64,000 bases of DNA, from positions 52,820,506 through 52,884,505 of the forward strand of contig NC_133647.1 in assembly GCF_009905375.1 (NCBI RefSeq), read 5' to 3'. Below, in pieces: positions 23,573-35,344 of this stretch. How positions within the stretch are numbered: the stretch's first letter is position 1; every line of letters starts with the position of its first letter. Below the pieces are notes generated by a model that worked only from the letters and a program-made list of their open reading frames with translations, was not told where the DNA came from and did no database searches. This DNA comes from Apium graveolens (lineage: Eukaryota > Streptophyta > Magnoliopsida > Apiales > Apiaceae). The translations under genes and the position numbers were made by a program.

Positions 23573-24768
23573 AAGCTCTTGAAGGACAAAGAGTATAAAG
23601 ATCACAAAAAACAACAAGGTGAACAAGAAGGATGCTTGAGTTAAAATTCCATTTCTGGACAAAGATAACTATCACCACTGGAAGGTGAAGATGCACCTAC
23701 ATCTTCTTTCTTAAGATAAGGCCTATGTGGACTGTATAGAGAGAGGTCCTCATGTACCTATGAGAGCTGCAACTACCAATGAACGATCTGTTCCAAAACC
23801 TAGGCATAAATGGTAAGATCCTGATATTGAGCAAGTCAGGAAGGATAAGAAGGCAATGAACATATTATTCAATGGTGTTGATTGTGATATGTTTGATAAC
23901 ATCATTAACTGTAAAACAACCAAAGAGGTTTGGGACACAATACAGATTATTTGTGATGGTACTGAGCAAGTGAGGGAAAATAAGATGCAGCTCCTGATTC
24001 AACAATATGAGCACTTCCATTATGAAGATAGTGAGTCACTCACTGATATTTTCAGTAGGCTTCAGAAACTACAGAATTCTCTAAAACTGCTTGGAAGAGT
24101 CTATCAAACGAAAAAATCTAACCTCAAGTTCCTTAGATCTCTCCCAAAGGAGTGGAGGTCAATGACAGTCTCATTGAGAAATTCTCAGGATTACAAGGAG
24201 TTCACCTTGGAGAGACTGTATAGCATCCTGAAAACTTATGAGCTTAAAATAGAGCAAAATGAAAGGATGGAGAAAGGAAGGAAGAAAGGAGGGTCCATAG
24301 CACTGGTTGCTGAGTTAGAGAAGGAGAAAGAGATGAAGGTAGAAGCTGTTGAATCTACATCAAAGGTCTGTGAAAGCAAGGGTAAAGGGCTGGTAGCTGC
24401 AAGTGAAGAACAGTTGAGTCAAGATGACATGGATGATACAGATGTGCATTTAGCATTCTTATCCTGAAGATTTGCCAATCTCAAATTCAAGAAGAATTTT
24501 GGAGCTGCTAAGCCAAATAGAAACATGGTGGATAAATCCAAATTCAAGTGTTTCAAATATGGCTTAGCTAGTCATTTTGCTAATGAGTGTAGAAAGTCTG
24601 ATTTTAGCAAAAAGAAGTTTGAGCTTGTTGATTATAAGCAAAAATACTTTGAGCTGCTCAAACAAAAGGAAAGGGCTTTCATTACATAGGAAAATGACTG
24701 GGCTGCAGATGGATTGGATGAAGATGAAGAAACAAGCTATGTCAATCTAGCCCTAATGGCCAAGTCAG
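23573..24768 (+). pseudogene. gag: Element Y gag, full-length version, broken
   Basis: Copia Gag continuing beyond the duplication point. Open from 23856 to 24467 (EVWDTIQIICDGTEQ, QYEHFHYEDSESL, then a Lys/Glu-rich tail). After a TGA the zinc knuckle appears as CFKYGLASHFANEC, with its second Cys replaced by Tyr, then a TAG at about 24688. Upstream there are stops at about 23640, 23715 and 23816. Confidence 0.87.
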
Positions 24769-25995
24769 ATGAAACAGAGACAAGTTCATCAAGCAATCAG
24801 GATAATCACAACTAACCTAGCATATTTATCCAAAGATGAGTGTAATGATGCAATAAATGACATGTCTACTGAGTTATATCACCTGCGTGTTACACTTAAG
24901 TCCCTCACTAAGGAAAATGCTAAAATTAAAGAAAATAATTTGTTTTTAAGTGAGAGGAACATTTTGCTAGAGTCTCAATTTATTGAATTTGAAAAATTGA
25001 TTAAATACAAGATTGCTAAAGATGAACTAACCGAGTCCTTAAAGAAAGATAAGATTTTAAGAAAGCAGCTTGAACGAGACCATGAAGTAATTAAAGCATG
25101 GAAATCATCTAGAGGTGTCCACCATGCTCAGATTACTAAAGTTCAAGGTATAAAATCTTTTTGTGATGCAGCCTGGAAGAAGAGTAAGGAAAAACTGGAA
25201 TCCATTCTGAAAGATGGTTACTTGATAGATGTTGAGTCGACGGATGATGAGGAACATCCATCGGATGAGAAACATGATCATTCGTCGAGTCAAACAAAGT
25301 CAGTTAACAAATCTCAGTTAATCAAGCTTAATGAAAAATATGGATCAGTTTCTAAAAACTTTGTTCCAGGAGAATCAAGTCAAGTTAGAAAAGAAAAGAA
25401 AGCTAATGTAGGTCATATACCTATCGAGAAATTGAATGACAGACTTGAAAAGATTGAGGTAAAAACAGAATCTAAAAGGAAAAACAATAGAAATGGGAAG
25501 GTAGGGATTAACAAATATAACAATTATACACCTGATAAATATGCTCCAAGAAAAATCTGTGTTAAGTGTGGTAGTGTTAATCACTTGTTTGTTAATTGCA
25601 AGATTGCTATGCCTACTCCCATGACTGCACCTTCTTCTTTTCCCAACATGACTGCCATGACTGCAATACCTATGAATGTTATGCCTGCTCAGAATATGAA
25701 TGCACAATTTGCTAATATACCATTTGTACCTAATCCTTATTATGCTGTATTTAGTATGCCATAAATGCCATTTAGCATGCCTTATTGGAATAATATGTTT
25801 GCAAATAGCATGCCTTTTCATGTAAATCAAAATATGCATGATAATTCTGTTTCAATGACTGGCTTCAAAGGTCTAACTCAAATGACTAAGGATGAATCTG
25901 AGTTCCCCAAGTCAAATGAGAGCAAACCTAAGAAACCCAAGAAAAAGGCTAACAAGGCAGGACCCAAGGAAACTTGGGTACCAAAATCAACTTGA
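24769..25995 (+). pseudogene. gag: Element Y gag C-terminal coiled-coil and second zinc finger region
   Basis: A long open frame (24769-25764, 331 codons). First comes a heptad-rich coiled coil (LYHLRVTLKSLTKENAKIKE and onward), then an acidic stretch, then CVKCGSVNHLFVNCK (a CCHC-like knuckle), then a Met/Pro/Asn-rich segment. A TAA at 25762 splits off the last part (25765-25995). SIRE Gag proteins have extended C-termini of this kind. The DNA encoding the acidic stretch contains gtcgacggatg and catccatcgg, words also found in the LTR. Confidence 0.75.
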
Positions 25996-27389
25996 TTTGA
26001 TTTTGATGTGTGCAGGGAAATAGAAAGAATCTTTGGTATCTGGATAGTTGTTGCTCAATGCACATGACTGGAGATTCTACCCTTCTTATTGAGTTTAAGG
26101 AAAGAGCTGGCCCAAGTATTACTTTTGGAGATGATAACAAGGTTTATACTGTGGGATATGGCTTGATTTCAAAGGGTAATGTCATCATTGAGGAGGTTGC
26201 CCTAGTGGATGGACTCAAATATAATCTGTTGAGTATCGGCCAGCTTTGTGATAAGAGCAACTCAGTCACTTTTAATTCTGAAGCCTATGTTGTGACAAAC
26301 AAGAAAAGCAACAAAGTGGTTCTTACTGGAGTAAGAAAAGGAAATGTGTATCTAGCTGACTTCAATTGAACAAATGCAGAATCTGTAACTTGCTTCCTCA
26401 GTAAAGCAAGTCAAGATGAAAGTTGGTTATGGCACAAGAAGCTGTCCCATCTAAATTTCAAGACCATGAATGAGTTAGTCAAGAAAGAACTGGTTAGAGG
26501 TATTCCTCAAGTGGAGTTTTCAAAGGATGGATTGTGTGATGCCTGCCAAAAAAGAAAGAAGATTAAAGCATCATTCAAAAGGAAGCTTGAATGAACAATT
26601 GAAGAACCTTTACAACTGGTGCACATGGATTTATTTGGACCAGTCAATGTATTGTCTATCTCAAGAAAAAGATATTTCCTAGTAATTATAGATGATTTCT
26701 CGAAGTTCTCTTGGACATATTTTCTAAAATCCAAAGATGAAGCTAGTGAAATCATCATCAATCACATAAGGCAAGTTAACAATCATCCTGACTTCAAAAT
26801 TAGAAGAATCAAGAGTGGTAATGGAACTGAGTTCAAGAATTCTGTGATGTGATCATTTTGTGAAGAGAATGGGATCATGCATGAGTTCTCTGTAGCTAGA
26901 ACTTCACAACAAAATGGAGTGGTAGAAAGGAAGAACATATCTCTTATTGAAGCTGCAAGGACAATGATGGAAGAATCAAAGTTGCCAACATACTTTTGGA
27001 CTGAAGCTGTTAATACTGAATGCTACACTCAGAATATTTCTTTGATCAATCAGGCAAAGTGCATGACACCCTACCAATTGTTCAAAAATAGGAAACCAAC
27101 TCTAAATTTCTTACATGTATTTGGCTGCAAATGTTATATCTTAATGAATCAAACTAATCAATATGGAAAGTTTGATGCCAAAGCAGATGAAGGATTTTTT
27201 GTTAGATATGCTGTTGGAAAAGCATTTAGAGTCTACAATCTAAGAACCAACATTGTAATGGAATCTGTACATGTTGTGTTTGATGATAAAAAGATTAAAG
27301 GACTGCAAGATGAAGATTTCCATGAGAGCCTCAAATTTGATAATGTTGAGATGGTTAGTGATGACAGTGATGATGAAAGTGATCAATAA
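25996..27389 (+). pseudogene. pol: Element Y protease and integrase, broken
   Basis: The protease starts near LWYLDSCCSMHMTG (26037-26075). The expected DSGCSRHM-type site has Gly changed to Cys, so it is probably inactive. Integrase pieces: a pre-integrase His/Cys region at 26420-26560 with CDACQKRK, the core LVHMDLFGPVNVLSISRKRY (26619-26852), then QQNGVVERKN (26877-27389). The second catalytic segment reads IKSGNGTEFKN, so the Asp of SDNG is missing. TGA stops at 26369, 26594 and 26852. Confidence 0.88.
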
Positions 27390-29357
27390 ATAGTGGCTAA
27401 GGATAATGTGGAAAAATCTACTACTAATGAAGCACACAACTCAACATTTATCGTGTTACAGAATGCTTCATCCGTCGGTAGGCAATCTGCTTCATCTGTT
27501 GGTAGACAATCAACTTCATCCGTCGAGATACGAAGTGCATCATCCATCGGAACAATGAGAGAAGCTGAGAGTCAAGACAAATCACTTAATGAAAGAACTC
27601 CATCTTTAAGTCAAATATTTTTAAACTTAGGGGGAGTTTCTTTTAATTAAAACTCAGTCACACATCTAGACAACAATGAGGCCTCTTCAACAAGAGCTAA
27701 TCTACCACAACAGAGAAAATGGACAAGAGATCGCCCTTTTGAGCTCATTATTGGTGATGCATCTTCTAGAGTTCATACAAGGAAAGCAACTCAAGAAGAA
27801 TATTTGTATAGCAGCTTCCTATCTAAGGAGGAACCAAAGAAGGTAGAAGAAGATCTGTTGGATCCTGATTGGGTTTTAGCTATGCAGGAAGAGCTAAACC
27901 AATTTGAAAGGAATAATGTATGGAAGCTGGTACCCAAGCCTAAAGGAAAGAACTCAATTGACACCAAATGGGTTAACAGAAACAAGATGGATGAAAATGG
28001 CATAGTCATCAGGAACAAAGCTAGATTGGTTGCTAATGGCTATTGTCAATAAGAAGGAATAGATTTTGATGAAACTTTTGCTCCTGTTGCAAGACTTGAA
28101 GCCATCAGAATTTTCCTAGCCTATGCAGCACATGCCAATTTCAAAGTCTATCAAATGGATGTCAAAAGTGCCTTTCTGAATGGAGATTTGGAAGAGGAAA
28201 TCTATGTTAGTCAGCCTCCTGGTTTTCAGGATCCAAATTTTCCTGAATATGTCTACTATCTTCTGAAAGCACTTTATGGATTGAAGCAAGCACCTAGAGC
28301 CTGGTATGATACGTTGTCAAAGTTTCTCCTAGAAAATCAATTCACTAGAGGTACTATTGATAAAACTCTATTCTTTAGAAATGTTAATGGCTCTAGCATA
28401 CTTCTTCAAATTTATGTAGATGATATTATATTTGGCTCTACAGATAAAAAACTTTGCAAAAAGTTTTCCAATTTAAGGAAAAGTAAGTATGAAATGAGCA
28501 TAATGGGAGAACTAACTTACTTTCTTGGTTTACAAGTTAAGCAAGTTAGTGATGGAATATTCATTGGTCAAATTAAATACATTTATGATCTTTTAAAGAA
28601 GTTTGAACTAATGGATTGCACATCTGCAGAAACTTCCATGCCCACTGCTACTAAACTTGAATTAAACACTATTGAAAAGTCTGTGGATATTTCGAGTTAT
28701 AGAGGCATGGTTGGCTCACTTCTGTACTTAACAACTAGTAGGCCAGATATAATGTTTGCTACTTATCTTTATGCTAGATTTTAGGCTAATCCTAGAGAAT
28801 CTCACTTAATAGCTATTAAGAGAATTTTCAGATATCTCAAGGGTACACCAAAACTTGGCATTTGGTACCCTAGAGATTCTGGTTTTAATCTAGCTGGTTA
28901 TTCAGATGCAGATTATGCAGGTTGTAGAATTGATAGAAAAAGTACAACGGGAACTTGTCAATTTCTAGGAAATAAGCTAGTATCATGGTTCAGTAAAAAG
29001 CAAAATTCAGTTTCTAATTCTACAGCAGAAGCTGAATATATTGCTGCTAGAAGTTGCTATGCAGAGATTTTATGGATGAAAAACCAATTGATGAACTATG
29101 GTCTGCAAGTGGAAAGAATTCCTATTTTCTGTGATAACACTAGTGTAATTTCCATTACTGAAAATCCAGTACAACATTCAAGAACAAAGCACATAGAAAT
29201 CAAGTACCACTTCATTAAGGAACATGTAATGAATGGTTTTGTGGAACTTCATTTTGTTCCACGTGAAAAGCAGCTTGCAGACATCCTTACCAAGCCACTT
29301 GATGAATCCACCTTTTCCAGGTTGGTAAGTGAGTTAGGTATGCTTAATTATTCTTGA
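27390..29357 (+). pseudogene. pol: Element Y reverse transcriptase and RNase H
   Basis: The integrase-RT hinge (27390-27800) is rich in Ser and carries repeated ATCCGTCG-type words. [62 protein letters not shown] and the catalytic [12 protein letters not shown]. RNase H: GYSDADYAGCRIDRKSTTGT, STAEAEYIAARSCYAEI, HIEIKYHFIKEHV and QLADILTKPLD, ending at a normal stop at 29357. Stops at about 27389, 27650, 28052 and 28784. The only nearly complete copia RNase H in the window. Confidence 0.92.
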
Positions 29358-29487
29358 ATTCTTTCTGGTATTTTTGTAAGTTGTAATGCAGCCAGAAACT
29401 TAATTGATTTTTCTATTTTGGATGAAATTTTGGCTAAGTCAAAAAATACATCTCGACGGATGCTCATTATCCATCGAGTTTTATCAT
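29358..29487 (+). other. Element Y 3' untranslated stretch, cut by Athila 2
   Basis: 130 bases after the RNase H stop. Near the end is ctcgacggat followed seven bases later by atccatcgag, an inverted repeat (29452-29478). The Y 3' LTR should follow but Athila 2 begins at 29488. Confidence 0.7.
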
Positions 29488-30902
29488 TGTTAGGCACAAA
29501 GCATGCGCTAAATAATTCACACAAGTATACGCGTTCGTAAATAATATAAAATGATTTCTAGTTCGTTCCCAGAGAGACTCTGATTAATTATATCTAATTA
29601 ACACTTACTCACCAATGTATGATTATTCTTCAATGTCAAGACAACAACAATTAAGGTTGATTAACTAATATTAACTACGAGAATTAAACACTTAATTTAA
29701 AAATATTAAATACACATGAGATCATAACTTCATTACTACTTCATTCAATAGTTATTGTTATTACCCTTAGCATGTAATGGTGATGATATTAATCGAACAA
29801 CACAAAAACTGATAGACGCCAACTTTCGTTGTACGAATACCATTCTACCAAGCATCCACAATTAAAATAGAAGTTGAATATACATCAATTAGGTTGAGAC
29901 CCTATATGTCTACAGAATTTGACAACATAACAATTTAAGCACAAGTTATCATTATGATTACATAGGGCAAGTAAAACAGTTATAGTTACCCACTAATCAT
30001 GCATACAATACATGAACCTATGCTAGCATGGTAAGTTTTAAATCTCAAGATTCACTGTCACTTCACAAGAGATTAACAGGCTATCTTACATGTTCGCGAT
30101 GCACATAAGACGAATAAGCACAACCTATGCTAGATATCATAAAATCATCAAATACCAATGTATTAAACAATTAACTAAAGAAATCCATAGTAAATCCATT
30201 ATGATCACATGATCACGATTAGCCCATAATAGAAATCATCGTCACCATGGGTTCATATGAAAGCATGATAATAATACAACGATATAAACTAATAAGAATA
30301 CTTAATAAATAGTGAAGTACGTCACAAGAGTATTAAGGTTCAAAGCATAAATAAAACTAGCATCCACTGTTACAACGAATTAAAAGAATCACAAGATAAA
30401 CGTATGCTTCCTCTTCTTCGTTGTTGCGTGCTAAAACGGTCTTCTCGATCTTCTTGCCTTCGCTCCTTATTTCTTGTTGTCGAAAACGTATTCCAAGATT
30501 GTTTATATAATAGCCCAAAAGAACCAGTGATAACAGAAGCCCAATAGAACTCGAATTCTAAAAATCAGATTCTGAAAATCCTCACCCAGGTGGCCGCCTC
30601 CTCCTTCCAGGCGGGCGCCTGCTACCAGGCGGTCTCCTGCTCTCATCAGGAGGGCGCCTGCAACCCTTCTGGAAAAATTATTATTTTGCTTCCGTTTTTC
30701 TTGAATTCCTCGCACATCAACCTGGGACTGACTCCAAGCACTTCTTTAAGCTTATTTTGATGAAATCCACCTATCTAAGCAAGTTATACCCTGAAATGCA
30801 AAAACACTAAAAAAACACGTCAAATTCACAAAATACTCAAGTTCAAGACACTCATTCAATCCGTTATGAGACGCTCTGAGTGGTATAAAATGCCACTTAT
30901 CA
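29488..30902 (-). repeat. Athila 2 3' LTR (1415 bp, complete)
   Basis: On the plus strand it starts tgttaggcacaaag and ends ccacttatca, so the element-sense LTR is TGATAAGTGG...CTAACA. The left start is fixed by the matching 5' LTR start at 39316, right after the PBS. The right end is fixed by the adjoining polypurine tract. It contains a GC-rich block (30590-30665) with aggcgggcgcct words. Confidence 0.88.
30590..30665. repeat. GC-rich palindromic block inside the Athila 2 LTR
   Basis: Imperfect repeats of the unit caggcgggcgcctg (variants gtggccgcctc, ggcggtctcctg, gagggcgcctg) spaced 16-24 bases apart, in otherwise AT-rich LTR. It matches the block at 33545-33650. Confidence 0.75.
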
Positions 30903-30911
30903 CACCCCCAA
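30903..30911 (-). promoter_or_regulatory. Athila 2 polypurine tract
   Basis: Minus strand tgggggtg immediately before the 3' LTR, the expected primer site for plus-strand DNA synthesis. Confidence 0.75.
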
Positions 30912-32105
30912 ACTTGAATCGATGCTTGTCCTCAAGCAACACAGACTCAAACTCACAATAAAACATGCATGAATGCAAACTATATGAATGCAACGATCCC
31001 CATCGCGATGACTAAACCACCCAACACATGAAATCTTAACAAATGCAATTAGGCGACTAGAGATCAATCAAATCACGCAAGCTATCATACAACTAGAAAT
31101 GTGGTGTGTGCGAATGTTTAACAGATATGCTTCGAAACTAGATCAATCACCATAACTTAATTATCCTCAAGGCAATCACAAGCTTATACGAAGAATATAT
31201 TCTAGACACAAAATGACTTATAACACTTCAAGATTATTGGAGTTTATTACGGAATCATGCTTTTATTCAGCACATAAACAAATGCTTATTTTCTCGTGCA
31301 ATGAGTGAGGTCCACAAAAGAATTATGTAATGGTACCCATTTAGCGAGCGTTAGGTTAGCGGATCCCAGACTATAAAAGCCTTAGGTCACTAGGCACAAA
31401 ATCCCCTAAGAACTTAATAACTCAAATACCAAAGAGCCCACTCATGATCAATTGTGCATTAAACTATATTTTTTTTCTTTCTTTTCTTTCCCCCCCTTTT
31501 CTCTATATTTTTTTTCAATTTCTGAGCAAGTGCGTTTCGCTCCATCTTGCTCAACCCTAGACTACTCGTATACAATATGAGATGTCTACTAGCCAATTGA
31601 CGCCTAGCCACAACTAGCAATGAACTCCAATTTTTATCTCCAATTTTTATCTTTTGATGTCTTTTATCATTAAGAACCTCATGCATTCTAAGCATAAGCA
31701 ATAGATTAACCTCAAAAACCATCAAACCATGACAACAATCTAGTCCTTAAGCATACTCTAAGACTTAGTGAAATTACAAGTGTTTCTAGCATGCATGCCA
31801 ACCTAACAAGATTCAACATCACTCTAACGCTATCACTACACTCGCATCAATATCACATATTAATCAGTAAAGCAACACAAAGGGATCATGGTATATGCAT
31901 GAGCTATATGACATGATAAATAAAGCTATAAAATAAAAAAATAACAAAAAAAACTATATGGCAAAAATATGCAACTATATTAACTAAACTAACATGAAAA
32001 TGCAACTACATGACACACACACAAATATGTTCCTTAACTACCACCCCCAAACTTAAAATCTTCATTGTCCCCAGTGAAGGTAATAGAAAGGAACACAGGG
32101 TATAC
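30912..32105 (-). other. Athila 2 noncoding region between ORF3 and the 3' LTR
   Basis: About 1.2 kb, AT-rich, with a T/C-rich run at 31468-31518 and no credible reading frame. Athila elements commonly have a long noncoding stretch here. Confidence 0.7.
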
Positions 32106-33293
32106 CTACTCAGACGAATCATCATCATCATCACCCTTAGAGGGTGGAGTATCAGGAGGTGGATAAGTAGAATCCTCACCATAAATAGGCCACTGGATGT
32201 CAGCTCCAAGGCCTCTAAATGTAGTCCCAAGTACTTGGGTGAGCTCCTGCGTAAACCGACTCTACGACTCATACATCGCATCCATCCTCCTGGAAAGCCT
32301 CCTGTACTCGACATCAGCCAATCCCGAACCATCTCCTCCCTGGGCTCTCGAAGGACCTGCCTCTCCCCGAGCCCGACTGGGCCTAGCCATGGTAGCACAA
32401 GCTGCTGGAACTCCTCTTGGAAGGTGATATCCCAAACCATGTGACTCGGGCTCTCCACCAGTCCATTCCTGCATCGCATTCAACGTTGATGAATCAATAG
32501 AAGCGGCCGACATCTGCAGCTGCTCATAAGACGGCCACTGGACTTCACATGTCGTACAAAGCTTCATGACAATAGAGGCGTACAGGATAGAGTACTGCAA
32601 TTTCCCCCTCAAAAACTTCAAAATCCCTTGGTAGATGTACTCACCAAGGTCCACATAATATTCCTCATTCAGAATTCCCAATAAAAACCTAGCCCTCTCC
32701 ACTGCAACCTCATGTGCATGCACATACGGAAGAATATTAGCACACATAAATGCATTCCAAGAACGAGTATACCTGTTCATCGCGACAGCAGGGAAATTAA
32801 GATACTCGTTGGTTCCCCTTTTGAACTTCCATAATGTGCCTGGCCGATAGAGAGTAGTAATAATCAAGTCCATATCAAAGTCCTCAGGGGACTTTTCATT
32901 CCAATTCTCCTCATGCGGTTTCCTATATCGCTGCCCAATAACATGGCGAATTGCCTCGAGCTGATAATCAATAGTAAGCCCACGAACAACAGAAAACCCA
33001 TTCTTGTCAGCCTTGGCATTCGCATAGAACTCGCGAACGATACTCATCGGAACCGCCTCAGGTGACTCACAGTATATAATCAATCCCTTCTCAGCAATCA
33101 TTGGTAAAAAATCACCATCCCTCCCTGATAGCAAGAACCCCCTCTCCCTCATAATAGGCTTAGTAAGAAGCTTGGTGTACTCTTCTTCAACAACCCCATC
33201 CAATAATCGGGGCCTCGCAGCAGTGTTCCTCGAAGAATCAGCAGTCGGAATGGTGCTGTTGCTCCCTACAGTTCGTGATCTCTTTGGGGCCAT
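32106..33293 (-). pseudogene. Athila 2 ORF3 (env-position protein), one internal stop
   Basis: 396 codons from ATG at 33293 (MAPKRSRTVGSNST) to TAG at 32106-32108, interrupted only by a TAG at 32262-32264. Landmarks are FYANAKADKN, VRGLTIDYQLEAIRHVIGQR, PGTLWKFKRGTNEYLNFPA and an acidic Asp-rich C-terminus. It resembles the plant proteins annotated as 'putative plant transposon protein' domain, common in Athila 3' regions. I see no signal peptide or clear transmembrane helix, so a true envelope role is not supported by the sequence. Function unknown. Confidence 0.75.
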
Positions 33294-33808
33294 GGAAACT
33301 GAAAATAAGGGTTAGAGAGTTGTGTTTAGTGTGTAGGAGAGATTTGGTAGAGTTGAAAGTATATGGGATGTGTATGGAGAGGTTGTATGTATATATATAA
33401 TAAGATTAGGGGTTGAATTTGATTAGGAGTGGGTATTGTGGCTAATATTGGGGAAGAAATCGTGGGTTAATGGGGATTGTGGGCTGTGGTTTTTATTTTT
33501 TTTGTTTTTTTATATATAGGCTGAAAACTATTTTTTTTCAAAAATCAGGTCCGCAGGTGGTCGCCTGGCACCAGCAGGCGGGCGCCTGGCACCAGCAGGC
33601 GGGCGCCTGCTAGCGCGTGGCCGCTTGGTCCTAGCAGGCGGACGCCTGCAAGGTCTTTGGAAAAAAAATTCTCTGCCAACTTTTTTATGATTTTTTTTGG
33701 GTTTTAGGATAGAGTACTAAATTCTAAGGGTTCCTATGGTCTCATATCTTGGGTTGCCTCCCAAGAAGCTCTTCTTTTATGTCATTAGCTTGATGTAGAG
33801 TAATGCGA
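33294..33808 (-). other. Athila 2 spacer between integrase and ORF3
   Basis: No gene. AT-rich ORF3 leader, a GC-rich tandem block (33545-33650), then AT-rich DNA to the integrase stop at 33809. Same plan as 46-638. Confidence 0.7.
33545..33650. repeat. GC-rich tandem repeat, unit about 21 bp (gcaggcgggcgcctggcacca)
   Basis: Two close units and about three diverged ones. Each contains the near-palindrome aggcgggcgcct, followed by ggcaccagc or gctagcg. The surrounding DNA is strongly AT-rich. Confidence 0.85.
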
Positions 33809-35344
33809 TCAAGTTGTCAATAAAACGGCACTAACCACTTCATGGTTTGCCGTATCCCCATAATAGTGCTTCAATCTCTGACCATTTACTTTGAATGATT
33901 GGCCCGGATCATTCTCAAAAATCTCCACCACTCCATGTGGAAACACAGTTTTGACGATAAATGGTCCAGACCACCTTGATTTTAACTTTCCAGGAAAAAG
34001 TCGGAGACGAGAGTTGAATAGAAGAACTTGTTGCTCTGGCACGAATGACTTAGGCGATAGCTTCCTATCATGCCATCTTTTTACCTTTTCCTTGTACATT
34101 TTGCTGTTTTTATATGCTTGAAGTTGAAATTCATCAAGTTCATTTAACTGAAGCATTCGCTTCTTCCCAGCTGCATCTAGATCAAGGTTTAACTTCTTCA
34201 ATGCCCAATAAGCCTTATGCTCAAGCTCCGCAGGTAAATGACATCCCTTACCATAGACAAGTTGAAATGGGGACATCCCAAGTGGAGTCTTGTATGCTGT
34301 TCTATAAGCCCAAACAGCTTCATTGAGCTTCAAAGACCAATCTTTCCTTGACGGACAAACGACTTTCTCTAGAATGCGCTTGATCTTTCTATTAGACACT
34401 TCAGCTTGACCATAAGTTTGCGGATGATAGGAAGTAGCAATTCGATAATTCATATTATAGCGTTGCATCATAGAAGTGAACTTACGATTGCAAAAATGCG
34501 ACCTTTCATCACTTATGATAACTCGTGGCGTTCCAAACCTTGTGAATATCTGCTTATGAAGAAAACTCAACACTACCTTTGCATCATTAGTAGGTAGAGC
34601 TTTGACTTCTACCCATTTCGAGACATAATCGACTGCCAGCAAGATGTATTGATTATTGCAGGACGAGATAAATGGTCCCATGAAATCGATTCCCCCAAAC
34701 ATCAAAGACCTCAACTTCAAGCATCATATTTAAAGGCATCTTATACTTTCTGGTAAGATTCCCAACTCTTTGGCAACGATTACACCTTAAAATAAACTGA
34801 TGTGCATCCTTAAACAACGTAGGCCAGAAAAACCTGCTTGAAGAATACGAGCTGCTGTCTTTTCCCCACCATAATGTCCACCATAAATTGTGGAATGACA
34901 GTCTCGTAATATCCACTCCGTCTCACAGAATGGGATACATCTCTTGATGATCTGGTCAGCTTCTTGTCTAAAAAAATATGGTTCATCCCACATGTACCAC
35001 TTCACCTCATGCAGAAACTTCTTCTTTTGAGCTGCATTCATATTAGGAGGCATTATATTGCTAACAAGATAGTTCACAATGTCTGCGAACCATGGCTCTT
35101 CCTCTTGAATTGTGAAGAACTGCTCATCCGGAAAAGATTCGTTGATCAATATCTTATCATGTGAAGTAGAATTGGGATTCTCCAATCTAGAGAGATGATC
35201 AGCTACTTGATTTTCAGTAACATTTCGATCCTTGATCTCTAACTCAAATTCCTGTAGCAAGAGAACCCAACGAATAAGTCTAGGCTTCGAATCCTTCTTT
35301 GAGACCAGATAGCGGATGGCAGCGTGATCAGTGAACACTGTCAC
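33809..35344 (-). pseudogene. pol: Athila 2 pol: integrase region, nearly intact
   Basis: The core and C-terminus are open for 303 codons (33809-34720): GIDFMGPFISSCNNQY, FGTPRVIISDERSHF, YHPQTYGQAEVSN (D, D, E present) and [14 protein letters not shown]. The N-terminal zinc region sits in other frames (34653-35344): the histidines in GGHYGGEKT and FKDAHQFIL, and the cysteines in CNRCQRV. Two frame changes, near 34690 and 34840, separate the parts. The end of RNase H ([13 protein letters not shown]) is at about 35160-35220. Confidence 0.9.

Larger units (their letters stand above)
11182..24256 (+). repeat. Tandem triplication of a 4.34-4.38-kb segment spanning the X/Y boundary
   Basis: Three direct units start at 11182, 15523 and 19902 and end at 24249, with lengths 4341, 4379 and 4348. 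Each runs from X integrase through X RT, the cut X RNase H, the Y LTR and PBS to mid-gag of Y. At both internal junctions Y gag sequence joins X integrase exactly at TAGAGCA. That word is also at the left edge in X (11182-11188) and at the right edge in Y gag (24250-24256). Much of the length difference is a TA microsatellite in the LTR of unit 2. Confidence 0.92.

Noticed and set aside
11182..24249. Array considered as an LTR-LTR recombination tandem or satellite
   Set aside because: Unit borders fall in integrase and gag, not in the LTR, and there are only three units.
25375..25839. 154-codon minus-strand frame rich in His, Ile and Cys
   Set aside because: Antisense to the coding strand of Y gag; composition mirrors the Met/Asn codons of that gene.
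31468..31518. Pyrimidine run considered as a PPT or microsatellite of interest
   Set aside because: It lies 560 bases from the LTR edge, and a proper PPT is present at 30903-30911.
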